NCBI RefSeq assembly: GCF_037940415.1
Contig: NZ_CP149798.1
Span: 3,220,501 to 3,284,500, forward strand
Length of the DNA: 64,000 bases
Direction of reading: 5' to 3'
DNA from: Streptomyces sp. f51
GTDB taxonomy: Bacteria > Actinomycetota > Actinomycetes > Streptomycetales > Streptomycetaceae
In this document: positions 18,101 to 27,400 of the stretch, piece after piece
Numbering within the stretch: the stretch's first letter is position 1
Layout of the letters: every line of letters begins with the position of its first letter
Notes under the pieces: generated by a model
The model's database searches: none
The model's input: only the letters and a program-made list of their open reading frames with translations
What the model was told of the DNA's origin: nothing
Program-made: the position numbers and the translations under genes

Positions 18101-18254
18101 CGCGCCGGTAGTTGGAGGCGTCCATGGTGGTCAGCGCCCGTGCCGTCGCGTCGAAGGAGACCTCGCCGCGCACGGCCCGCGCCAGCTCGGACCGCAGTCG
18201 TCCGGCGAGCCCCTCGTCCGTGTGCCCTGCCGGCCGTCCGCCCAGATCCGTCAT
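15183..18254 (-). CDS. FAD-binding and (4Fe-4S) D-2-hydroxyacid dehydrogenase (YdiJ/D-2-HGDH-like)
   Basis: The 1023-aa protein fuses a PCMH FAD-binding oxidase (VVARGGGTSIAGQATGTG, then STHSRCTLGGMIGNNSCGSHS), an FAD C-terminal domain (GHFGDGCIHVRIDFD, SGEHGDGQARAELL), a two-cluster ferredoxin region (CVGVAKCR...MCPSFRATGEE; CLSCKGCRSDCPVGVDM) and a CCG domain with two CCGL motifs (CCGLTYVSTG, CCGLAGNFGFEKGH). This order matches YdiJ-type D-2-hydroxyglutarate/D-lactate dehydrogenases. The ATG at 18254 follows GGAG by only a few bases; a GTG at 18302 is possible. It is divergent from the conservon. Confidence 0.9.
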   Translation of the reverse strand: MTDLGGRPAGHTDEGLAGRLRSELARAVRGEVSFDATARALTTMDASNYRRVPLGTVAPRDADDVAATLAVCRAHGVPVVARGGGTSIAGQATGTGVVLDFTRHMNRILALDPDTRTAVVQPGAVLDRLQEAAAPHGLRFGPDPSTHSRCTLGGMIGNNSCGSHSVAWGTTADSVRELTVVGAGGETRRLGRDWRGAPDGLKALVEGELALLRTGFPDLPRRISGYALDALLPERGADTARAFCGSEGTWGLLTEAVLRLVEAPGATALAVLAHPDESAAADAAAGLLPYGPLTVEGMAADLVPADAGLPRGGAWLFVETGGATPAEARAAADGIVRAADVRDALVVTDPAEQRALWRLREDAAGTATRMPYAGKDAPPGAGRGLGAEAWPGWEDCAVPPARLGAYLRDFRALLADHGLRGTPYGHFGDGCIHVRIDFDLVSAAGVARFRRFSEETAHLVVSHGGSLSGEHGDGQARAELLPVMYGAPMVRVFERAKDLWDPDALLNPGMLARPRRLDENLRFAVLPKRPVDVEFGYPADGGDFSAAVRRCVGVAKCRTATASGGAEVMCPSFRATGEEAHSTRGRARLLHEMLAGEIVTDGWRSTEVRDALDLCLSCKGCRSDCPVGVDMATYKAEFLHHHYAGRRRPAAHYSLGRLPFWLAAVTRTRSARLVNSLASVGPLASAAKRLAGIAPGREIPRLAPETFSRWWSARFRSRARASARERNRGPLGGPEGVARRGGGGLFPGFGGRTVILWPDTFTEHLEPSVGRAAVRVLEAAGLAVLLPPRTPWRHGPVGDGVTRGPLRPGTLLPRPRHRVCCGLTYVSTGQLDRARAVLRRTLDLMEPYLAMDGVPVVVLEPSCAAALRTDLPELLPGDPRAARLAAAVTTFAEALERHAPHWTPPRLDRPATGQTHCHQHAVLGDAAERRLRDAAGLTGTLAGGCCGLAGNFGFEKGHEEVSRACAEERLLPAVRAAGADAVILADGYSCRTQLAQLSDRRGRHLAEVLAEALDDRARKDGSA

Positions 18255-18376
18255 GTCTCCAGGATGCCGCCGGGCGCCGCTCACGGCCCCGCGGACGTGC
18301 ACCCGAAAGGCCCCGATATGCCGGGGCGATCATGAAACCGCTTTTCGAAGCCTCCCAATCGGATCGCGAACTCTCA

Positions 18377-18382
18377 TATAGT
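18377..18382 (+). promoter_or_regulatory. Possible -10 box for the conservon
   Basis: TATAGT at 18377-18382 is a good -10 hexamer about 100 bp before cvnA, in an AT-rich patch. No convincing -35 was seen at 16-19 bp. Between it and the gene lie two tandem copies of CGACCGAGGACA (18424-18447) and a third close copy at 18468-18479 that includes the ribosome site. Confidence 0.4.
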
Positions 18383-18485
18383 GACGGCGAGTTGAGCATC
18401 ATGTGTCGCTTCTCGCCCAGGACCGACCGAGGACACGACCGAGGACACGTTCTTCCCCCCCAGGAACACGACCGAGGACCGATTG

Positions 18486-20267
18486 ATGACCCCGCCCTCC
18501 GGCGAACGACCCCGCCCGCGCGCCACGGCCAAGGCCGCGCTCGCCTCCGCCGTCCCGGCCGCCGCCGCGGTGGTGGCCGCCGTGCTGCTGGCCCCCGAAC
18601 CCGCCCGCGTGCCCCTCGCCTGGGGCACCGGCGCCGCCGCGCTGCTGCTGTGCGTCGCCGTCACGGTGGCCGCCCACGCCGTACAGGCCGGACGGCTCGC
18701 CCTCGCACGCCTCGACTCCGTGACCAAGGACGTCGGCCGGCTCGTCCAGGAACGCGCCCGGCAGGCCGAGGAGTTCGGCCGGGAACGGGCCCGGCTCGTC
18801 GACGAGGCCGCCCGTGAGCGCGCCCGCCTGACCGAGGCCGCCGCCCAGGAACGGATCCGGCTGACCGACACGGCCGCCCGCGAACACGCCCGTCTCACCG
18901 AGGAGTTCGCCGAGGAGCGCGAACTGCTCACGGGCGACCGCGCCCGGCTCACCGAGCGCAACACCGAACTCTCCGAGCGGGCCCGGCGGGCCGTCGCCGA
19001 CCGTGCCGCCGCGATCTCGGCGACCGCGAACGCGGCCGCCCGGATGCAGGCGCTGTCCACCGGCATGCTGGCCGACCTGCGGGCCATGGAGGAACGGCAC
19101 TCCGACGAGGACGTCCTCACCGACCTCCTCCACCTCGACCACCGCACCGCGCAGGCGGGCCGCCTCGCCGACTCCGTCGCCGTGCTGACCGGCGCACGCT
19201 CGGGCCGCCGCTGGGCCCGCCCGATCGTCATGGAGTCCATCCTGCGCGGCGCCATGGGCCGCATCGGCGGCTACCAGCGCGTGCGGGTCCACTCCGCCAG
19301 CGAGGCCGCCGTCGCCGGACACGCCGCCGAGGGCGTCATGCACGCGCTCGCCGAACTCCTCGACAACGCAGCCAACTTCTCGCCGCCCACCGCCGAAGTG
19401 CACGTGTACGTCGAAGAGGTCCCCGCGGGTGTCATCGTCTCCGTCGAGGACAGCGGCCTGGTCATGGGCGACGTGCAGCTTCGCCGCGCCGAGCGCGCCG
19501 TCACGGGCGTCGTCGGACCCCGGTCCGGACTCGGCGGCCTCACCGGCACCCGTCTCGGCCTCTCGGTCGTCGGCCGCCTGGCCCGCAAGCACGGCCTGAA
19601 GGTGTCCTTCCGGCCCTCCGCCCGCGGCGGCACCGGCGTCCTCGTGCTGATCCCGCAGGACATCCTCACCCAGCCGAACCTTCCCTACCCCGCGGCCCCG
19701 CTCGCGGCCGGACCCGAGCCCGTACCGTCGGCCCCGACCGCCGTCGACGGCCACACGTCCGCGCCGAGGTCCCCCGACGGCGCGGAACAGCCGGAGCCCG
19801 GGCGGTCGCCGGAAGCGCACGAGTCCCCCGCGTCCCGGGAATCCGCGGCGCCCCACGCGTCCCCCGTGTCGTACGCCGCCGCCCGCGCGGGCGGCGACCT
19901 CGACCCGGATCCCGTGCCGACCCACGACTCCCCCCGGCACGAGCAGGGCCCCGCCTCCACCGGCGGCCTCCCCAAGCGCCGCCGCGGACGCACCCTCGCC
20001 CACGCCGAGCGCAGCCGCTCGCACACCGCGCCCCCGGCCGCCGCCGAACCCCGTACCGGCGAGGACCCCAAGAACCGGTCGGCCGCCCGCTTCGGCACCT
20101 TCCGTCAGGCGGTGCGCGGCAGCGCGCCCGGCGCCCCCGAAGCCGCGGCCGCCGACGCTCCCCCACCGTCCCAAGCCCCGGCACGGCCCGAGGACGACCC
20201 CTCCGCATCCACCAGTTCCCCCACCCCCACCGCGCACGCGTTCCCGGAAGGCGACACCACCCCATGA
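18486..20267 (+). CDS. cvnA: Conservon sensor-kinase-like ATPase (CvnA)
   Basis: The 593-aa protein has two N-terminal hydrophobic segments (about residues 17-35 and 45-65), a coiled coil (89-154), a LDHRTAQ dimerisation-like helix near 218, and a HATPase_c domain with ELLDNAANFSPP (N box) and VEDSGLVMG plus a GLGGLTGTRLGLSVV lid. The long C-terminal tail is Pro/Ala/Glu-rich and disordered. CvnA is the first member of the four-gene conservon, a membrane-associated complex likened to eukaryotic G-protein signalling. The ATG at 18486 follows an in-frame TTG and has GAGG 8 nt upstream. It overlaps cvnB by 4 bp. Confidence 0.92.
   Translation: MTPPSGERPRPRATAKAALASAVPAAAAVVAAVLLAPEPARVPLAWGTGAAALLLCVAVTVAAHAVQAGRLALARLDSVTKDVGRLVQERARQAEEFGRERARLVDEAARERARLTEAAAQERIRLTDTAAREHARLTEEFAEERELLTGDRARLTERNTELSERARRAVADRAAAISATANAAARMQALSTGMLADLRAMEERHSDEDVLTDLLHLDHRTAQAGRLADSVAVLTGARSGRRWARPIVMESILRGAMGRIGGYQRVRVHSASEAAVAGHAAEGVMHALAELLDNAANFSPPTAEVHVYVEEVPAGVIVSVEDSGLVMGDVQLRRAERAVTGVVGPRSGLGGLTGTRLGLSVVGRLARKHGLKVSFRPSARGGTGVLVLIPQDILTQPNLPYPAAPLAAGPEPVPSAPTAVDGHTSAPRSPDGAEQPEPGRSPEAHESPASRESAAPHASPVSYAAARAGGDLDPDPVPTHDSPRHEQGPASTGGLPKRRRGRTLAHAERSRSHTAPPAAAEPRTGEDPKNRSAARFGTFRQAVRGSAPGAPEAAAADAPPPSQAPARPEDDPSASTSSPTPTAHAFPEGDTTP
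18750..18947 (+). repeat. Six 33-bp (11-residue) hendecad repeats within cvnA
   Basis: Six consecutive in-frame 33-bp units (starting at 18750, 18783, 18816, 18849, 18882 and 18915) encode 11-residue units of the form E-R-x-R-L-T-E-x-A-A-R. The 11-residue period is that of a hendecad coiled coil, so the linker between membrane and ATPase is probably an extended right-handed coil. The unit number could vary between strains. Confidence 0.8.
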
Positions 20268-20671
20268 CCGGCACCCTGACCGCCGACGAGAAGCTCACCT
20301 GGCTCATCGAGGGCCTCCTTGAGCGCACCCCGGGAGCACGGCACGCGCTCGTGCTCTCCCGCGACGGACTGAAGCTGTGCCGCACTCCCGAGCTGTCGGT
20401 CGACCAGGCCGACCAGCTCGCCGCCATCGCCGCGGGCATCCAGTCGCTGTCCCACGGCGCCTCCGTGGAGTTCGGCGACGGCAGCGGAGGCGTGCGCTCG
20501 GCGATGGCCGAGTTCTACGGAGGGGTGCTGTTCATCGTGGAGGCCGGCGACGGAGCGCACCTCGCCGTCGTCACCGCCGAGGACGCCGACGCCGGACTGG
20601 TGGGACACAACATGAGCGAACTCGTGGAACAGCTCGGCGAGCACCTGACCGCGCCGCCCCGGTCGTCATGA
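20264..20671 (+). CDS. cvnB: Conservon roadblock/LC7 protein (CvnB)
   Basis: The 135-aa protein is a single roadblock/LC7 domain (LVLSRDGLKLCRTPELSVDQADQ is typical of the family's first strands, followed by GVLFIVEAGDGAHLAVVT). Roadblock proteins of the MglB type act with small GTPases; CvnB is thought to regulate the GTPase CvnD. Both ends overlap neighbours by 4 bp (ATGA), which indicates translational coupling with cvnA and cvnC. Confidence 0.93.
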   Translation: MTGTLTADEKLTWLIEGLLERTPGARHALVLSRDGLKLCRTPELSVDQADQLAAIAAGIQSLSHGASVEFGDGSGGVRSAMAEFYGGVLFIVEAGDGAHLAVVTAEDADAGLVGHNMSELVEQLGEHLTAPPRSS

Positions 20672-21024
20672 GCCGTCCTGGCAGGGACGACGCGCCGGAC
20701 CGCCTCTACACCCTCACCGGAGGGCGCACCCGGTCCGGCCCCGACACCCCCTTCGACCTGGTGACCCTGGTGGTCGCCGAGTGCGATCCGGTGGCGGGCA
20801 TGCAGTCCGAGCACGCCGCGATCCTGCGGCTGTGCGAACGGCCCACGGCGGTCGTGGAGATCGCGGCGGAGCTGCGACTGCCGGTGTCGATCACCCGCGT
20901 CCTGCTCTGCGACCTGCTCTCCACGGGCCGGGTCAGCGCCCGCCACCCGCACACCACTGTTCCTTCCGGTCTTCCCGATCCCGACATCCTGGAGCAGGTG
21001 CTCGTTGGACTCCGTAACCTCTGA
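20668..21024 (+). CDS. cvnC: Conservon DUF742 protein (CvnC)
   Basis: The 118-aa protein is a DUF742 domain with a winged-helix-like core: YTLTGGRT at the N-terminus, ILRLCERPTAVVEIAAELRLPVSITRVLLCDLL in the middle, and an ILEQVLVGLRNL end. It is the third conservon component, of unknown biochemical role. The start overlaps cvnB by 4 bp and the end overlaps cvnD by 20 bp. Confidence 0.93.
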   Translation: MSRPGRDDAPDRLYTLTGGRTRSGPDTPFDLVTLVVAECDPVAGMQSEHAAILRLCERPTAVVEIAAELRLPVSITRVLLCDLLSTGRVSARHPHTTVPSGLPDPDILEQVLVGLRNL

Positions 21025-21643
21025 CGCTCGTGCGCCCCTGTCCGCGTCCGCCGACAACGGCCTCAAGATCGTGATCGTGGGCGGCTTCGGTGTCGGCAAG
21101 ACGACCCTCGTCCGCTCGGTCAGCGAGATACGCCCCCTCAACACCGAGGAGACGATGACGCAGGCCGGCGAGGCCGTCGACGACATCAGCGAGGTCCGCG
21201 GCAAGTCCGCGACCACCGTCGCCTTCGACTTCGGACGCATCACCCTGGACACGCACAACATCCTGTACCTCTTCGGCGCGCCCGGGCAGGAGCGGTTCTG
21301 GTTCCTGTGGGACCGGCTCTTCTCCGGAACGCTCGGGGCGATCGTCCTGGTCGACACCCGCCGCATCGACGAGTCCTGGTACGCCATCGACCGCCTCGAG
21401 CACCACGGCACGCCCTTCATCGTGGCCTGCAACGACTTCGGCGGCCCCCCGCACACCCCCGCCCAGATCCGCGAGGCCCTCGACCTCGACCCGCACGTAC
21501 CGCTGCTCGACTGCGACGCCCGCTCCCGGGAGTCCAGCAAGCGGGTGCTGATCACGCTGGTCGAGCACATCCAGTCCCTCTCCGCCCGTCACGGCGTCGC
21601 AGCCGCGGAAGGCGCCCTTCACTCACCGGAGCCCGCGCTGTGA
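21005..21643 (+). CDS. cvnD: Conservon small GTPase (CvnD)
   Basis: The 212-aa protein is a Ras/Arf-like GTPase with a P-loop (GGFGVGKTT, about residues 26-34), a switch II-like FGAPGQERFW, and VACNDF in place of the canonical N-K-x-D base-recognition motif. It is thought to be the signalling output of the conservon complex. The TTG start at 21005 is the only reasonable one; it lies inside the end of cvnC. The gene overlaps the first P450 gene by 4 bp. Confidence 0.92.
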   Translation: MDSVTSDARAPLSASADNGLKIVIVGGFGVGKTTLVRSVSEIRPLNTEETMTQAGEAVDDISEVRGKSATTVAFDFGRITLDTHNILYLFGAPGQERFWFLWDRLFSGTLGAIVLVDTRRIDESWYAIDRLEHHGTPFIVACNDFGGPPHTPAQIREALDLDPHVPLLDCDARSRESSKRVLITLVEHIQSLSARHGVAAAEGALHSPEPAL

Positions 21644-22860
21644 CCCCCGCCTCCGCCCCCGCGCCCGTCCCCCTCGGCGGGCCGCGGTTCCAGACCGAAC
21701 CCGCCGAGCTGTACCGGGAGATGAGACGCGAGCACGGCTCCGTCGTGCCGGTCGTCCTCGACGGGGACGTCCCGGCCTGGCTCGTGCTCGGCTACCGCGA
21801 ACTGCACCAAGTGACCGGTGATCCGCAGCTGTTCAGCCGGGACTCCGAACTGTGGAGCCAGTGGGAGCGCATCCCCGACGACTGGCCGCTGCTGCCGATG
21901 ATCGGCCGCAGACAGCCCTCCATCCTGTACACCGTCGGCGAGCGCCACCGCGAACGCGCCGCGATGATCAGCGACGCCCTCGAAGCCGTCGACCCCTTCG
22001 AACTGCGCTCCCACGCCGAGAAGTTCGCCGACGAACTGATCGACGTGATCTGCCCCAAGGGCGAGACGGACCTGATCGGCGACTACGCGGCCCTGCTGCC
22101 CGTACGGGTCCTCGCGACGCTCTACGGCTTCGCGGACGAACAGGGTCCCGGCCTGGTGACCGCCCTGAACGACATGATCAACGGGCGCGAGGGAGCGCTG
22201 GCCGGACAACAGCATCTCGCCTCCTCCATGGCCCGGTTGATCGCCGACCGCAAGGAGACGCCCGCCGAGGACGTCGTCTCGCGGATGCTCGCGAACACCG
22301 CGGGCTTCGACGACATGGAGATCGTCCAGGACCTCATGGTCATGATGGCCGCCGGCCACCAGCCCACCGCCGACTGGATCGGCAACTCGCTGCGCCTGAT
22401 GCTCACCGACGAACGGTTCGCGGCCTCCCTGTTCGGCGGCCGGCACAGCGTCGCCGAGGCCATGAACGAAGTGCTGTGGGAGGACACCCCCACCCAGAAC
22501 GTGGCCGGACGCTGGGCCTCCCGCGACACCCAGCTCGGCGGCCGCCGGATCCGCGGCGGCGACCTGCTGCTGCTCGGCCTCCAGGGCGCCAACTCCGACC
22601 CCCAGGTCCGCACCGACAGTTCCGCCCTCACCGGCGGCAACAACGCCCACTTCTCCTTCGGCCACGGGGAGCACCGCTGCCCGTTCCCGGCCCAGGAGGT
22701 CGCCGAGGTCATCGCGCGGACCGGGATCGAGGTCGTCCTCGACCGGCTGCCGGACATCGATCTGGCGGTACCCGCCGAGTCCCTCACCCGGCGCCCCTCC
22801 CCGTGGCTGCGCGGCCTGAGCGAACTGCCCGTGCGCTTCACGCCCGTACCCGTCCTCTGA
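21640..22860 (+). CDS. Cytochrome P450 of CYP157 type lacking the ExxR motif
   Basis: The 406-aa P450-fold protein keeps the heme-thiolate loop (FGHGEHRCPF, Cys347). The K-helix ExxR is replaced by EVLW (residues 277-280), and the I-helix oxygen-activating motif AGx[DE]T reads AGHQPT (238-243). The CYP157 family of Streptomyces is known to lack ExxR, and its genes usually sit in conservons next to a CYP154. The GTG start overlaps cvnD (GTGA). Its catalytic competence is doubtful on these residues; it could act as a structural or regulatory partner. Confidence 0.9.
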   Translation: MTPASAPAPVPLGGPRFQTEPAELYREMRREHGSVVPVVLDGDVPAWLVLGYRELHQVTGDPQLFSRDSELWSQWERIPDDWPLLPMIGRRQPSILYTVGERHRERAAMISDALEAVDPFELRSHAEKFADELIDVICPKGETDLIGDYAALLPVRVLATLYGFADEQGPGLVTALNDMINGREGALAGQQHLASSMARLIADRKETPAEDVVSRMLANTAGFDDMEIVQDLMVMMAAGHQPTADWIGNSLRLMLTDERFAASLFGGRHSVAEAMNEVLWEDTPTQNVAGRWASRDTQLGGRRIRGGDLLLLGLQGANSDPQVRTDSSALTGGNNAHFSFGHGEHRCPFPAQEVAEVIARTGIEVVLDRLPDIDLAVPAESLTRRPSPWLRGLSELPVRFTPVPVL

Positions 22861-22970
22861 GACCCCCCATGCACCCGGCCGGCGCACCCCGCCCGGCCGG
22901 GGCCCGGGGCTGTCCCCATGCCCCGGGGGAAAACGCTTCACCCCCACCTCAGCCCTTGGAGGCACCCCGC

Positions 22971-24194
22971 ATGAGCACCGGTACCGAAGAGACCCGCATC
23001 GTCCTGGACCCCTTCGTCACCGACCTGGACGGCGAGAGCGCCGCGCTGCGCGCCGCGGGACCGCTCGCCGCCGTCGAGCTGCCCGGCGGTGTCCCGGTGT
23101 GGGCCGTCACCCGTCACGCCGAGGCGCGCGCCCTGCTCACGGACCCCCGTCTGGTCAAGGACATCAACGTCTGGGGCGCCTGGCAGCGGGGCGAGATCGC
23201 CCCCGACTGGCCGCTGATCGGCCTCGCCAACCCCGGGCGCTCCATGCTCACCGTGGACGGCGCCGACCACCGGCGGATGCGCACCCTGGTGGCGCAGGCG
23301 CTGACCCCGCGCCGGGTGGAGCAGATGCGCGAGCGGATCTCGAAGATGACGGAGAGTCTGCTCGACAACCTCACCGGTGACGTCGTCGACCTGAAGGCCG
23401 ACTTCGCCTACCCGCTGCCCATGTACGTCATCGCCGACCTCATGGGCATCGAGGAGTCCCGGCTGCCGCGCCTCAAGGAGCTGTTCGAGAAGTTCTTCTC
23501 GACGCAGACCCCGCCCGCCGAGGTCATCGCGACGCTCACCGAGCTCGCCGGGATCATGGCCGAGACGGTGGCGGCCAAGCGGGCCGAGCCGGGCGACGAC
23601 CTGACCAGCGCGCTCATCCTGGCCTCCGAGGACGGCGACCACCTCACCGACGAGGAGATCGTCTCCACGCTCCAGCTGATGGTCGCGGCCGGCCACGAGA
23701 CGACCATCTCCCTCATCGTCAACGCGGTCGTCAACCTCTCCGCCCACCCCGACCAGCGCGCCCTCGTCCTGTCGGGCGAGGTGGACTGGTCGGCGGTCGT
23801 CGAGGAGACCCTGCGCTTCGCCACCCCGACCTCGCACGTCCTCATCCGCTTCGCCACCGAGGACGTCCCGGTCGGCGACAAGGTGATCCCCGCGGGCGAC
23901 GCCCTCATCGTGTCGTACGGCGCGATCGGCCGCGACGAGAACGCCCACGGGCCCACCGCCGGCGAGTTCGACGTCAGCCGCACGAGCCCCAACCGGCACA
24001 TCTCCTTCGGCCACGGGCCCCACGTCTGCCCCGGCGCGGCCCTGTCCCGTCTGGAGGCGGGTGTCGCCCTGCCCGCCCTGTACGAGCGCTTCCCGGCCCT
24101 GGACCTCGCCGTCCCGGCACAGGAGCTGCGCAACAAGCCGGTGGTGACGCAGAACGACCTGTTCGAGCTGCCGGTCCGGCTCACCGCCGAGTGA
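22971..24194 (+). CDS. Cytochrome P450, CYP154-like
   Basis: This canonical 407-aa class I P450 has the I-helix AGHETT (residues 240-245), the K-helix ETLR (279-282) and the heme loop FGHGPHVCPG with Cys353. It follows the degenerate P450 after a 110-bp gap and has GGAGG 8 nt before its ATG. The CYP157/CYP154 pair downstream of cvnABCD is a known arrangement. CYP154 enzymes hydroxylate steroids or aromatic compounds in vitro; the natural substrate here is not known. No ferredoxin gene lies nearby. Confidence 0.92.
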   Translation: MSTGTEETRIVLDPFVTDLDGESAALRAAGPLAAVELPGGVPVWAVTRHAEARALLTDPRLVKDINVWGAWQRGEIAPDWPLIGLANPGRSMLTVDGADHRRMRTLVAQALTPRRVEQMRERISKMTESLLDNLTGDVVDLKADFAYPLPMYVIADLMGIEESRLPRLKELFEKFFSTQTPPAEVIATLTELAGIMAETVAAKRAEPGDDLTSALILASEDGDHLTDEEIVSTLQLMVAAGHETTISLIVNAVVNLSAHPDQRALVLSGEVDWSAVVEETLRFATPTSHVLIRFATEDVPVGDKVIPAGDALIVSYGAIGRDENAHGPTAGEFDVSRTSPNRHISFGHGPHVCPGAALSRLEAGVALPALYERFPALDLAVPAQELRNKPVVTQNDLFELPVRLTAE

Positions 24195-24214
24195 ACTGAA
24201 CCGGCGTGACCGCC

Positions 24215-24251
24215 GGCCGCCGGAGGGGCACGTCCAGCCCCTCCGGCGGCC
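24215..24251 (+). terminator. Terminator after the conservon P450s
   Basis: A perfect 15-bp stem (24215-24229 with 24237-24251) around a 7-nt loop lies 20 bp past the P450 stop. There is no U-tract, as is common in Streptomyces. Confidence 0.7.
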
Positions 24252-24290
24252 GCCGCCGTCAACACGGCCCGTCTCAGCCGACGGACGACG

Positions 24291-25446
<1,156 letters not shown>

Positions 25447-25462
25447 CCGTTCCCCGGAACGG

Positions 25463-25508
25463 GGGCGAGGGGCGTCCGGCGCGTGAGCGTGCCGGACGCC
25501 CCTCGCCC
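25463..25508. terminator. Bidirectional terminator between serC and the propeller gene
   Basis: A perfect 18-bp stem (25463-25480 with 25491-25508) closes a 10-nt loop, with TTT following on the plus strand. It separates two convergent genes. Confidence 0.85.
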
Positions 25509-25531
25509 TTTCCGCCGCCCCGGGCAGCCGG

Positions 25532-26527
25532 TCAGCGGCGGCGCAGGCGCCTGAGGCCGAAGACCACGGCGAACAGGGCCGCGACCGCGACGGCCCCGAC
25601 CTTGACCTGACCGCTCATCCCGCCGCTCCCGCCGCCCGCGGCCGAACCGCCGCCCTTGGACGACGAGTTGGCGCCGGAACCCGCCGCGCCCGGCGCGTCC
25701 TCGGGCTGTACGGGGCTGTCGGCGCCCTCACTGCCGTACATGAGCTTCGATCCGTCGGGCGTGTAGGTGATCGACTCGCCCTGGCCCTGGAGGGGCACGT
25801 TCAGGCGCTCCTGACGCTTGATCCGCCCGTCGTTCCAGGCGTAGGCGATACCGCCGAAGTAGCCGCGCACGGCGAGCTGACGGCCGTCGGGGGAGAACGC
25901 GCCGTCCGTGACCCACAGGTCGATGGGGGCGATGGGCCTGAACACGTTGGTGGTGGTGGCCGAGAGGTGCGCGGGACCTTCGTAGAGGTGGCCGCCGTCC
26001 TCGCTCTTGTCGGCGATGTACACGCGCCCCGTCCTGGGATGCACCATCAGCGCCTCCGCGTTGCGGGGGCCGTCCGCGTACTTCACGACGTACTGGGTCG
26101 CGCGGATCGTCTGGTCCTTGAGCACCTTCGGCTCGGGGAGCTTGTAGATCCACACGTGGTCCCACTTGCCGCCGAGGTTGTCGCCGATGTCACCGGCGTA
26201 GAGGTCGCCGTCGGGGCCGAGGGAGATCGCCTCGACGTCCCGTGGCCTGCCGACCCCGCTCATGGTGATCGTGGCGAGCGTCCGGCCCGTCCTGCTGTCG
26301 ACGGCGTACAGATAGGGCCCGTCGTCGCTGTCGTTGTGCGTCCAGTAGACGCCCGGGTGGATCCGCGAGGCCGCGAGCCCGCTGGACTCCTTGATCCGGG
26401 GGTCCTTGATGGTGAATCCCCCGTCACCTCCGTCGGCGAGCGCGGGCACCGCCAGGGCGAGGACGAGGGCCGCTCCGGCAAGGGCTCCGGCGGCGGCTCC
26501 GGACACGAACGAGTGCGATCGGCGCAT
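25532..26527 (-). CDS. Secreted, membrane-anchored beta-propeller-like protein
   Basis: The 331-aa protein starts with a signal peptide (MRRSHSFVSG followed by an Ala/Leu core, likely cleavage after ALA) and ends with a Ser/Gly-rich linker, a transmembrane helix (VKVGAVAVAALFAVVFGL) and an RRLRRR stop-transfer tail. The body has propeller-like strands such as WTHNDSDDGPYLYAVDSRTG, AISLGPDGDLYAGDIGDN and GAFSPDGRQLAV. This is the layout of a surface-displayed propeller anchored at its C-terminus. Its function is unknown; it could bind a ligand or be an inactive lactonase-like fold. Confidence 0.8.
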   Translation of the reverse strand: MRRSHSFVSGAAAGALAGAALVLALAVPALADGGDGGFTIKDPRIKESSGLAASRIHPGVYWTHNDSDDGPYLYAVDSRTGRTLATITMSGVGRPRDVEAISLGPDGDLYAGDIGDNLGGKWDHVWIYKLPEPKVLKDQTIRATQYVVKYADGPRNAEALMVHPRTGRVYIADKSEDGGHLYEGPAHLSATTTNVFRPIAPIDLWVTDGAFSPDGRQLAVRGYFGGIAYAWNDGRIKRQERLNVPLQGQGESITYTPDGSKLMYGSEGADSPVQPEDAPGAAGSGANSSSKGGGSAAGGGSGGMSGQVKVGAVAVAALFAVVFGLRRLRRR

Positions 26528-26655
26528 GACCCCAAGCCTGCCATCCCACCGGGCCGTTCAGAGCGCCGCGGCCCACCGGATCCGCGGGGGCGGGCGTGTC
26601 CAGCTTCACACCGCCGCGGCCCGTGGCACCTGGGCCGATCGTCCATGATGATCGG

Positions 26656-27339
26656 ATGCTCAGGTTCATGCCCGTCGGCGACTCCATGACGATCGGTAGC
26701 GCGGGCGAACACACATGGCGCTACCGGATGTGGCAGCACCTGCGCGCGACGTACGGGGGCCCGTTCAGGATCGTCGGACCGCGCGAGGCGCTCTACGACC
26801 AGGCGACGGGCTCCCCCGACTCGTACGAGTACGCGGACCCGGAGTTCCCCCGCGCCCATCTGGCCGGCTGGGGCGAGGGCTGGCTGCACATGGCACCGCT
26901 GATCCGCGAGAGCGTCCGCGCGCAGCGCGCCGACGTCCTGCTGGTCTCGCTCGGGCTCATCGACCTCGGCTTCTACACCAACGCCGTCCAGACCGCGGAC
27001 AACGTCCGCGTCTTCGTCGAGGAGGCGCGCGCCGCGAACCCGCGCGTCCGGATGGTCCTGCTCCCGGTGATACCGAACGTCCGCGCCCGCGACGACGCCC
27101 CCTTCGCCGCCGAGGTGGCCGCCTTCAACGAGCTCCTCGCCAAGACGGCCGCCGACCTCGACGAACCCCGCTCCCCCCTGCTCCTCGCGTCCCCGCCGCC
27201 CTCGTACGACATCGACTTCGACACCTACGACGGCACCCACCCGAACGCGACCGGCGAACACAAGATCGCGGAAACCTTCGCTGAGGCGATGCACCAGTCC
27301 TGGGACCTGGGCGAGCCGTACTCGGCGGTGTCGGCCTGA
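26656..27339 (+). CDS. SGNH/GDSL-type hydrolase
   Basis: The 227-aa protein has the block I motif FMPVGDSMTIG with the nucleophile serine about ten residues from the ATG, a later block with SLGLIDLGF in place of the usual GxND, and the block V DGTHPNATG with Asp and His. It should be an esterase or lipase-like serine hydrolase without an evident signal peptide. The altered block III, where Asn would normally stabilise the oxyanion, is unusual. The substrate is unknown. The ATG at 26656 sets the start just before the motif; earlier starts add an unlikely Pro-rich leader. Confidence 0.82.
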   Translation: MLRFMPVGDSMTIGSAGEHTWRYRMWQHLRATYGGPFRIVGPREALYDQATGSPDSYEYADPEFPRAHLAGWGEGWLHMAPLIRESVRAQRADVLLVSLGLIDLGFYTNAVQTADNVRVFVEEARAANPRVRMVLLPVIPNVRARDDAPFAAEVAAFNELLAKTAADLDEPRSPLLLASPPPSYDIDFDTYDGTHPNATGEHKIAETFAEAMHQSWDLGEPYSAVSA

Positions 27340-27400
27340 CGGTCCCGGCGAAGCGGACGGGCGACCCGGCCACCCGTCGGCGCCGTCACCCGCCCCGCTC

